NCBI GenBank assembly: GCA_964544305.1
Contig: CAZJAZ010000057.1
Span: forward strand, 1-15,243
Reading direction: 5' to 3'
DNA from: JAFDWI01 sp964544305
GTDB taxonomy: Bacteria; Actinomycetota; Acidimicrobiia; Acidimicrobiales; Iamiaceae
Length of the DNA stretch: 15,243 nucleotides
The position numbers and the translations under genes were made by a program. Each line of letters opens with the position of its first letter. Within the stretch, counting starts at the first letter, position 1. Shown one piece after another: positions 1-6,537 of this stretch. The notes beneath the pieces were generated by a model, which worked only from the letters and a program-made list of their open reading frames with translations, did not search any database and was not told where the DNA came from.

Positions 1-2
1 CC

Positions 3-1274
3 CCGGGGAACAAGACCTGTACCACGACCGGGGCATTGAACTGCACCGTGACTGGCCTGGCCAACGACACGAGCTACACGTTCAAAGTGACCGCCACCAA
101 CACCAAAGGCACCGGTCCAGCCTCGGCATCATCACCCACAGTCACCCCCGCACTCGGCCAATGGACCGGACCCTTCGCAGCGCCATCTGGCTACACCGAC
201 CCTGTGATGATCGCCCCGATCGGTGGTGGGAAGTACGCCGGATATGCATCGACCACCGTGAATCACCTCTTCGGTTTCGTGTGGGATGCACCGACTGACA
301 CCTCACCCACACCGTTGAGCTACCTCTCCGGGTTCCCGAATTGTTACAGCTGGGGTGCCGCACCAAGTGGAGAGATTTGGGCAACGTGTCAAAGCAGCAC
401 CTATCAGACGAAGGTGGTGGTGTGGACCTCACCAACTGCCGCACCTGTTGCCCTCGCCGTCCCGACGACCGGTGACTACGGGGCCGTGCAGGAAGTCAAC
501 CGAATCTTGTCGAACGGTGCAGTCATCTACACCGCCGACACGAACTACGGGCTCGGCACACTGTACGCCACCTTGCCTGGGGCGACACCGACTCCACTGC
601 AAAGTTCGCCGCTTCACCCGGAAGAACCGCTTGGGTCAGCCTACGACGTCAGCCCGAGTGGCCAGATCGTTGGGGCGCTCGACACGAGTCAGCACGCAGG
701 CAATTACTACGCCTACTGGTCGTCGCCTACCGCGACCCCGGTGCTGCTGCAAGGCGCGCCCGGCAACACCGACTTGAAATTCGGAGCAAACGGTCGGATC
801 TATGCGGTGTCCGGATTTTGGTCAAGTCCGACCGCGCAAATGACACCGTTCGCTCATCCTCCCACCGACACGGACAACTCACTGGTGGCCGCGTTCGCCG
901 ACGGTTCGCTCATCGAGAGCCATTACGACAACCAGAGTGGGAACATGTCCTTCATGACGTGGGCAAGCGCTACCGCGCCACAGTCGTCGCTGGCCGTGCC
1001 CGCTGGTGAGACCATCTCGTGGGTTTACGTGGCAGAGAACGGCACAATCTTCGGTGTCGCACAGAACACGGCAACCGGACTCTACGGGCTACTTGTCTGG
1101 CCGAGCGTGACATCAAGCCCGGATGTGGTCGCCCTTCCACCCGGCTACAACCAAGCGCAAGCTGGGGGTTCCGCTTTCAGTGTAAATGTCCCAGCGGCGG
1201 CAAGAACGATGCAAGCGGTGCTGACTACTCCGGGCGGAAACACCGGGCAGTTCTTCTTCACGGTCAACCCGTAG
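3..1274 (+). CDS. Secreted fibronectin type III / W-S-P-T-A repeat protein, 5' truncated
   Basis: The reading frame is open from base 3, so the start lies outside the window; the TTG at 36 is internal. The first ~40 residues are the end of an FN3 domain (C-T-V-T-G-L followed by S-Y-T-F-K-V-T-A-T-N), a very common module of actinobacterial exported proteins. The rest holds seven copies of a W-x-S-P-T-A-x-P-x-x-L-like motif near bases 283, 423, 565, 718, 820, 960 and 1099. They are spaced about 46-51 residues apart, with one short 34-residue unit, and each is followed by a G-x-I-[YW]-type strand. Seven regular units suggest a beta-propeller; that is inference, and I do not recognise the family. 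The C-terminus ends in F-F-F-T-V-N-P with no visible sortase motif or membrane anchor. It is probably an extracellular adhesion or binding protein. It is followed 41 bases later by a lipoprotein gene on the same strand. Confidence 0.85.
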   Translation, partial: PGNKTCTTTGALNCTVTGLANDTSYTFKVTATNTKGTGPASASSPTVTPALGQWTGPFAAPSGYTDPVMIAPIGGGKYAGYASTTVNHLFGFVWDAPTDTSPTPLSYLSGFPNCYSWGAAPSGEIWATCQSSTYQTKVVVWTSPTAAPVALAVPTTGDYGAVQEVNRILSNGAVIYTADTNYGLGTLYATLPGATPTPLQSSPLHPEEPLGSAYDVSPSGQIVGALDTSQHAGNYYAYWSSPTATPVLLQGAPGNTDLKFGANGRIYAVSGFWSSPTAQMTPFAHPPTDTDNSLVAAFADGSLIESHYDNQSGNMSFMTWASATAPQSSLAVPAGETISWVYVAENGTIFGVAQNTATGLYGLLVWPSVTSSPDVVALPPGYNQAQAGGSAFSVNVPAAARTMQAVLTTPGGNTGQFFFTVNP

Positions 1275-1315
1275 TCACCGTTTGTTCAAATCTGAATCCA
1301 AGGAGCGCGGAGCAC

Positions 1316-1825
1316 ATGAAGAAAGCGACTATTAAGCCGATCGCCATTGGAGTGTTTGTCGCCGCCATCGCATTTGCTGGCTGCAGTTCGACTTCGTCGA
1401 GTGGCACGGCACCGGGGAGCAAATCCAATTCGACCGACTCGTCAAGCGAATCGAAGTCTGATGGCGGCGGAGTGTCGTTCACAGGCAGTGAAGAGGGAAC
1501 TTTGCAGTTCGACAGTGTGCCGTGCAACATCGATAACAAGGGTGCGCTCATGGGGGCGAACGGCGAAATCAAAGGGAACTTGGCCATTGGCGTGATGAAC
1601 GGTGACACGTCGGCATCGATCACCGTTACGACCGATGCTGCAACAACCAATACGAAAACCTATGCAGTTGAAGCACCGGTTGGTGCCGGTATGAAGATCG
1701 CACATTTCGGTGATGATTGGAAAGTGACGTTCACGAACCTCAAAGCCCCCATGGCGGTTGGCCCTGGGTCGATCACCCTGAATGGCACGATGAACTGCAC
1801 GGAGGTCAACAAGCTTCCCGGGTGA
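1316..1825 (+). CDS. Small exported lipoprotein, possibly LpqH-like
   Basis: A 169-residue protein. The ATG at 1316 has an AAGGAG Shine-Dalgarno at 1300-1305 with a 10-base spacer, which fixes the start inside a longer open frame. The N-terminus is a lipoprotein signal: M-K-K, a hydrophobic stretch (I-G-V-F-V-A-A-I-A-F), then the lipobox F-A-G-C at about residue 22. A Ser/Thr/Gly-rich linker follows to about residue 60. The mature ~110-residue domain has two cysteines (S-V-P-C-N and M-N-C-T) and an alternating beta pattern ending W-K-V-T-F-T-N-L and S-I-T-L-N-G-T-M-N-C. This layout (acylated Cys, low-complexity linker, small beta domain with a disulfide) recalls the mycobacterial 19 kDa antigen LpqH family, but the similarity is by architecture only. 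It would be anchored on the outer face of the cytoplasmic membrane. The next gene, another lipoprotein, follows closely. Confidence 0.85.
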   Translation: MKKATIKPIAIGVFVAAIAFAGCSSTSSSGTAPGSKSNSTDSSSESKSDGGGVSFTGSEEGTLQFDSVPCNIDNKGALMGANGEIKGNLAIGVMNGDTSASITVTTDAATTNTKTYAVEAPVGAGMKIAHFGDDWKVTFTNLKAPMAVGPGSITLNGTMNCTEVNKLPG

Positions 1826-1879
1826 TCGCGTTCGAGCGTTGCACAGCTCATGCCGTCCATATCGAAGAGGAAACCAACG

Positions 1880-3438
1880 TTGTCTTTGCAAAAATCGAAA
1901 CGCTTCGCAGGGGCACTGCTGTGCATGGGGCTCGTCCTCACCGCGGGTTGCAGCGCGAAATCATCGGATGCAGGCACGAAGTCTGCAACGACTGTGAAGC
2001 TGCCCCAAAGTGGAGCGGGAACATCTTCTCCTACTTCAGTCCTCGACGGTGCCGATTCGGACTCGGGCGCAGGATCAACGGTTCCGGGCGCTGGGATACT
2101 CCCCAAATCGGTTCGCTTGGTCGCCGCACCACCGAAAGGCATAGCAGATCCATCGGCGTGGGGGAGCCAGATCGATGCTGCAACTACGAAAGACGGTGGA
2201 ATTCTGGTGGTGTTTGTCCACCGTGACCGCAACGGGGACGGCACAGGCGCGGACGATGAGTTGTTGTGGTCGAAGATGGATCCGAAGACGGAGCAATGGT
2301 CAAAGCCAGCGACGATCCGCAAAGGCTCAGTCGAGCCGAATAATGCTGGGCCAGCAATTTCAGTGGCGGTGAGCCCGACAAGTGACCAGTGGGGCGTCGC
2401 GTTCACAGACGAAGACGACGATGCTGAATCACACGGCATCAGCTTTACCTGGTCGTCAAACGAAGGAAAGGACTGGTCGTNNNNNNNNNNNNNNNNNNNN
2501 NNNNNNNNNNNNNNNNNNNNNNNNNNNNNNNNNNNNNNNNNNNNNNNNNNNNNNNNNNNNNNNNNNNNNNNNNNNNNNNNGAATCACACGGCATCAGCTT
2601 TACCTGGTCGTCAAACGAAGGAAAGGACTGGTCGTTGACCAAGGCGACCACGGACGATTACGACGACGATCCATCGATCGCATGGGGTCCGCACACGGTT
2701 GCAATCGCGTATGAGAAAAATGGCGTTGACCGGTTGGCAACCGTAGCGGCCCCAAGCCCAGACGCGACCACGTCGGCTCGCTTTGCGAACGTGGATCTAC
2801 CCAACGTCAAATCCGTGTCGGCGAATGGGTGGGCACCGGCTGTGGCGATTGGGGCCGATGACAAGCCGATCGTCGCGTTCCACACCGACTACGCAGAAAA
2901 CGGTGGACCACGATATTTCGCGGTGTGGAAGCAAGGCGGTAAACCAGTCGTTCTATTCAACAGTGGTTCGTCCGAACAGGACGGTGGCGCGGCAGGTTTG
3001 GCGATTCAAGGTGACCATGTCGTTGCGATCACCGACCTTTCCAATACCGAGGCCGACGATGCACCGGTCGTGCATGTGTTCACGTCTGACGACGGAGGGG
3101 AAACGTTTGCCAACGGCGTCTCACTGAAAGGCGACAAGGTGTCGGCCCCGTTCAGTCTTCCGGTCGCGATCACCCCCAACGGCAAGGGCGCATTCGCTTA
3201 CTACCCGAATTCGAGCACGGGTAATAACAAGTGCATGAGAGTCAAGGTTTCGATGGCAAGCGACCTGAGCACATGGTCGACATGCACACGACTAGCGGGA
3301 TTTGACCCCCCAAAATCGTTCCAATCGAACTATTTCCCCGCGGTTGTTGTTGGGCCTCGCGGGACGTTGTGGGCGATTTTTGCTTCGACCGATGCGACGG
3401 AGGTGACTGCGGGGATTCTCGCGTGGAAGCTGCCATGA
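1880..3438 (+). CDS. Asp-box (BNR/sialidase-like) beta-propeller lipoprotein, split by a spurious gap
   Basis: The frame is open from 1850 to the N run and resumes after it in a shifted frame. The 55 bases before the gap (2426-2480) are repeated exactly at 2581-2635, and both copies read E-S-H-G-I-S in their own frame. Deleting 155 bases gives one uninterrupted protein of about 467 residues. I prefer the TTG at 1880: an AAGAGGAAA Shine-Dalgarno sits 8-9 bases upstream, and it gives a short lipoprotein signal ending L-T-A-G-C. The in-frame ATG at 1850 has no such site. After a Ser/Thr/Gly linker come propeller strands with two Asp-boxes, S-S-N-E-G-K-D-W-S (at the gap) and T-S-D-D-G-G-E-T-F. 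This places it in the sialidase/BNR propeller fold. Asp-boxes are structural, so enzyme activity cannot be claimed. The D-R-N-G-D-G stretch could bind calcium. Confidence 0.82.
2426..2635. repeat. 55-base exact duplication flanking an N run (assembly overlap)
   Basis: Bases 2426-2480 and 2581-2635 are identical over 55 bases and lie immediately on either side of exactly 100 N. An exact odd-length overlap at two contig ends is what a de Bruijn assembler with k=55 leaves when a scaffolder joins overlapping contigs with a default spacer. The reading frame is restored only when one copy and the Ns are removed. I therefore read this as an artefact, not a biological repeat. Confidence 0.9.
2481..2580. 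other. Assembly gap of 100 N, probably of zero true length
   Basis: This is a run of exactly 100 undetermined bases. Given the identical flanks, it likely represents no missing sequence. Confidence 0.95.
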
Positions 3439-3549
3439 GGTCGTCTGGTTGTGGGCGTTTGTCACTTTGACGAAGCGTCGAGACAGGCACCATTAAACAG
3501 AATGTTCACCCCACGCTTGTGGTCCCGAGGTGGAATTGCCGCGACCAAG

Positions 3550-3589
3550 CTAGTTATTTGACTGGTTCTCAGAAATTGTCAAGAACTAG
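3550..3589 (+). promoter_or_regulatory. Overlapping inverted repeats in the 254-base intergenic region
   Basis: The region 3439-3692 separates the Asp-box lipoprotein from the DUF11 surface protein and holds no convincing gene. Within it, CTGGTTCT (3562-3569) can pair with AGAACTAG (3582-3589) around a 12-base loop, with one G-U pair. The same AACTAG can instead pair with CTAGTT at 3550-3555. A TTGACT at 3558-3563 could be a -35 box, but no good -10 is visible at the right spacing. It could be an operator, a 5'-UTR structure for the gene at 3693, or a weak terminator for the gene before it. There is no T-run. Confidence 0.3.
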
Positions 3590-3692
3590 GCGTATGCCCA
3601 GTGCATTCTTCAACGAACTCCGTCATAGTCAGTGACGAGCTCCTTGAGGCTGCGTACCGGATGCGCCGCTACTTCTGAAAGGCACACGCTAG

Positions 3693-4990
3693 ATGCAAGG
3701 AAACCACGTCAGGCAAGATCGGGCACAGGTCACTCGTGCGATCCTCATGGTCCTCACATTGTGCGTCGCGATCACAATTTTCGTTTCGAATCCATTTGTC
3801 GCCAGCGCTACGGATATCACCAGTGCTGGGCCCTTGACGTCCATTACGACGACCCCAGATCTGAATTGTGGCATAACACATCTTGATGACTCAGATGGTG
3901 AGTTCTTTGGGGATACCGCATGCGGCACCTTTGTGGCCGATGGGACAACGGTTTACGGGCCTGCCGATGTCCCCGCAGGCCCACAAGACGTTGACCCGAC
4001 TGATCCATCTGACAACAGCCCGGCGAACTACACCGCGTGGACCCCAGATTCGCAGACCGGCCCAACAGGTTCGGGATCCGCAGCGGACCCATTCAAGCTT
4101 GTCACCACGGTGACCGGAGGCCCATTCACAGTTACTCAGACCGACACATATGTAATGGGAGAAGAGTCCTATCGCACTGATGTACAAGTGACCTCGACGG
4201 ATGCGCGAAGTGCGGTTATCTATCGGGCTGGCGACTGTTTCTTGCAAGATGCCGATACCGGCAGAGGGGAACTCAACGCCAATAATTCTCCCACCTGTCG
4301 CGCACGGGCTGATTCAGCGAGCCCAAATCGAATTGAGCAGTGGTACCCGATTACGAGCGGAAGCCATTATGTCGTTGACTATTTCGGCCAGGTTTGGGAT
4401 GACGTCACCTCGGGCAATCCATTTCCCAATACTGTTGACCCCGGTACGACACCATATGACAACGGGGCCGGGCTCAGTTGGTCGCACACCTTTTCCGCCA
4501 ATTCGACGGCAACGTTTTCTCATCTAACGGTGATTTCTCCAACCGGTATTCAACCGATCACGGTCGACAAAGTAGCCAGTTCGTCAACAGCCACTGTGGG
4601 CGGCGTTGATTCGTACACGATCACCATCAGCAACCCATCAAGCTCTGCCGTTTCGATTTCCTCGATTACGGATCACCTTCCAAGCGGGTTCACCTTTACG
4701 AGTGGGAGTACGACTGGCGCGACAACTTCCAACCCGACAGTCTCAGGCCAAGACTTGACGTGGACGGGAGCATTCTCTGTTCCCGCAGCATCTGCTGGCA
4801 CACCGGGTCACCTGTCGTTGACTTTCTCGGTAACGGTGGCCTCAACCCCTGGGGTTTACACCAATTCAGCCTCGGCAACTGGAACAGGACTCACGGTGAT
4901 TGGTGCAACTGACGTTGCCCCGATCACCGTAGCCCCGGTTGCTCCGCCTACGACGGTTGCTCCGCCTACGACGGTTGCTCCGCCTACGAC
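3693..4990 (+). CDS. Secreted surface protein with DUF11-type domain and V-A-P-P-T-T linker, 3' end lost in gap
   Basis: The ATG at 3693 is preceded by GAAAGG (3677-3682, 10-base spacer). Residues 1-39 form a Sec signal peptide: basic n-region, hydrophobic A-I-L-M-V-L-T-L-C-V-A-I-T-I-F, and cleavage after A-S-A. Residues ~55-285 form an exported domain of a type seen in actinobacterial surface proteins, with L-N-C-G-I, D-T-A-C-G-T-F, Y-G-P-A-D-V-P-A-G, G-S-G-S-A-A-D-P-F and Y-R-A-G-D-C-F-L-Q-D-A-D-T-G; its four Cys may form disulfides. Residues ~289-400 are a DUF11-like Ig repeat (V-D-K-V-A, S-Y-T-I-T-I-S-N-P, I-T-D-H-L-P-S-G-F-T-F). From ~413 a Pro/Thr linker runs into the N gap. The open frame continues past the gap only because 100 N happens to preserve it. 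The sequence beyond is thioredoxin-like, so I end this gene at the gap. A cell-wall anchor may be hidden there. Confidence 0.85.
4938..4990 (+). repeat. 18-base tandem repeat encoding V-A-P-P-T-T
   Basis: Two perfect copies of the unit GTTGCTCCGCCTACGACG start at 4938 and 4956. A third copy at 4974 is cut after 17 bases by the N run. The array encodes a Pro/Thr stalk, and its perfect repetition is the likely reason assembly broke here, so the true copy number is unknown. Confidence 0.95.
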
Positions 4991-5090
4991 NNNNNNNNNN
5001 NNNNNNNNNNNNNNNNNNNNNNNNNNNNNNNNNNNNNNNNNNNNNNNNNNNNNNNNNNNNNNNNNNNNNNNNNNNNNNNNNNNNNNNNNN
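4991..5090. other. Assembly gap of 100 N, true length unknown
   Basis: This is a run of exactly 100 N with no shared sequence on its two sides. It starts inside a tandem repeat and ends inside a thioredoxin-fold domain. It must therefore conceal at least the end of the surface-protein gene and the start of the next gene, and possibly whole genes. Confidence 0.95.
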
Positions 5091-5714
5091 GTTGTGTCAC
5101 CTGCGACACAACGGCGTTCTGCTACGCAATATTCGACCTCTTCGATCCGATGGCTCGTCGACCGCTCTCGTGATGTCTTTGAACAATATGGTGTCACACA
5201 TACGCCAACGGTTGTTGTCGTAGCAAGCGAAGGAACCGTGAGGTCCGTTGCCCGCGGGGCAGACCAAGCGAAGCAGCTACTCGCCCAGATCACACTTGAT
5301 GGCTTGGCACTCGGTGAGGTGGAAGTTGTTACACCGGTTGGAGATGCCATTCCTGCAGCAACCATTTTGGATGGGCGTCGAGCGATGCTGTTCTGGAATC
5401 CAAAATGCGGCTTCTGCAAAGCAATGCAGCCTGCTTTGGAATCGATGGGATCCAGTAGTTCTGAAGTCTTGGATCTCGTCAGTTGCGTTGTTGGCGGGCC
5501 GCCGGCACCAGGGGCTTCACCGTCTGGACTCCGCAATGTTGTATTCGACCCGACAGGAGCGCTGTCGACAAAAGCTGGCTCGCCGGGAACACCAAGTCTC
5601 ATTTGGTTGGAAAACGACGGTGTGTCGCAAAACCCGGTCACCGGTGCAGATGCGATTCTTGCAGCGCTCGCCGACCTTCAACGCAACGAACAAGAAGCAA
5701 GGACTCTCCAATGA
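5091..5714 (+). CDS. Tandem thioredoxin-fold (TlpA-like) protein with CGFC active site, 5' truncated
   Basis: Frame 0 is open from the first base after the gap and gives 207 residues. Residues 1-66 are the C-terminal half of one thioredoxin fold: strand V-V-S, then L-V-D, F-E-Q-Y-G-V, the cis-proline motif H-T-P-T (38-39) and the strand V-V-V-V-A-S-E-G-T-V. A second domain starts near 80, with D-G-R-R-A-M-L-F-W-N-P-K and the redox motif C-G-F-C at 106-109. Its own cis-proline site is G-T-P-S (167-170), followed by I-W-L-E-N-D-G. The order fits TlpA/redoxin-type proteins often linked to MauE/VKOR-like membrane redox proteins, which could be what the gap hides (inference). Its likely role is thiol-disulfide exchange outside the cytoplasm. 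The stop TGA (5712-5714) overlaps the ATG of the next gene (ATGA), implying translational coupling to the cysteine-rich phospholipase. Confidence 0.85.
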   Translation, partial: VVSPATQRRSATQYSTSSIRWLVDRSRDVFEQYGVTHTPTVVVVASEGTVRSVARGADQAKQLLAQITLDGLALGEVEVVTPVGDAIPAATILDGRRAMLFWNPKCGFCKAMQPALESMGSSSSEVLDLVSCVVGGPPAPGASPSGLRNVVFDPTGALSTKAGSPGTPSLIWLENDGVSQNPVTGADAILAALADLQRNEQEARTLQ

Positions 5715-6529
5715 GCGACGAATTAGACAACTTGGCTCGCACACGAGCATCAGGACGAATCACGCGCCGGCGAGCGCTACGTCTGCTCGTCGGCGCATCA
5801 TCAACCGCGGTCATAGGCGGTGCGCTCGGCGAGCGCCTAACTGGAGCAATGACAAGCCCAACTCAACGCCGTGCAGGTGCCGGATACACGTCAACGAATG
5901 CGGGAGCAGAGACGAAGTCGGCCAGTGCGACAATGACGCTCAGGGATGCAAGCGAAGCAAGCGGAAGTAACATGTGCCCGCTCCCGAACATACTTCGTCC
6001 GCTGACTTCCACCTCTGACTGTCCAAGTAATCGGGTTCCAAAGTCGAATTATTCACCCACATTCAACGGGTGCGGTTCGAAGGGTTTCTGGGGTTATGCG
6101 GTCCCTGACGTTTGGGGCAAGGCAACATTCACGCCCGCTTGTAACACACATGATATTTGTTATGGGACATGTGGTGCCGACAAAGCCGCTTGTGATGTCG
6201 GTCTTCGCGAAGACATTGTGAAAATTTGTCTCGCAACCTATTCGCGCTACGACCCGCTGTTGCAGCGCTGCATTGACCTCGCATATATCTACGAATCGGC
6301 AGTCGAAGACACGTTGGTTGGCGGTCACATCGGCCGGGATGCATATGCGGAGGGGCAAAAAGAAGGATGTGACTGTTGCGAGCCGACCACAAGCACATGT
6401 GTCCAGTGCAACTGTACCGGCGAAGTTTTTACCAACGAACTGGAGTGCATCAACAACTGTGACGCTTCAATAACCTGCTTCACCGGTATCTGCGGCCCAG
6501 TGTCCATCGACATGTGTTCACACCTGTGA
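5711..6529 (+). CDS. Exported cysteine-rich phospholipase A2, group XII sPLA2-like
   Basis: A 272-residue protein. ATG 5711 has AAGGA at 5699-5703 (7-base spacer) and overlaps the preceding stop. The N-terminus has a twin-arginine-type signal: T-R-R-R-A-L-R-L-L (18-26), then a hydrophobic stretch to ~39. The core carries the secreted PLA2 signature C-N-T-H-D-I-C-Y (144-151). This gives the catalytic His147, the calcium-ligand Asp148 and the conserved Tyr151, followed by G-T-C-G-A-D-K-A-A-C-D. N-G-C-G-S at 119-123 resembles the calcium loop of animal group XII sPLA2s (N-G-C-G-S before C-C-N-Q-H-D-x-C-Y-x-T-C-G). Family chemistry: Ca2+-dependent hydrolysis of the sn-2 ester of phospholipids. 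From 220 there is a cysteine cluster (C-D-C-C, C-V-Q-C-N-C, and five more pairs/singles to 269). I count 20 Cys in total. No clear equivalent of the usual second catalytic Asp is assigned. The next gene starts 8 bases after the stop. Confidence 0.85.
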   Translation: MSDELDNLARTRASGRITRRRALRLLVGASSTAVIGGALGERLTGAMTSPTQRRAGAGYTSTNAGAETKSASATMTLRDASEASGSNMCPLPNILRPLTSTSDCPSNRVPKSNYSPTFNGCGSKGFWGYAVPDVWGKATFTPACNTHDICYGTCGADKAACDVGLREDIVKICLATYSRYDPLLQRCIDLAYIYESAVEDTLVGGHIGRDAYAEGQKEGCDCCEPTTSTCVQCNCTGEVFTNELECINNCDASITCFTGICGPVSIDMCSHL

Positions 6530-6537
6530 GGATTTCC

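Noticed and set aside
2426..2635. A biological tandem duplication of an Asp-box segment
   Set aside because: Identity is exact to the base, of typical k-mer length, and abuts a default-size N run on both sides.
4856..5641. Minus-strand open frame across gap 2
   Set aside because: It is opposite the surface and thioredoxin-fold genes. Its V-V-G-G-A-T repeat is just the reverse reading of the V-A-P-P-T-T array.
3693..5714. One 673-residue fusion protein through the N run
   Set aside because: The phase across an arbitrary 100-N spacer carries no information, and the two sides are a secreted stalk and the middle of a thioredoxin fold.
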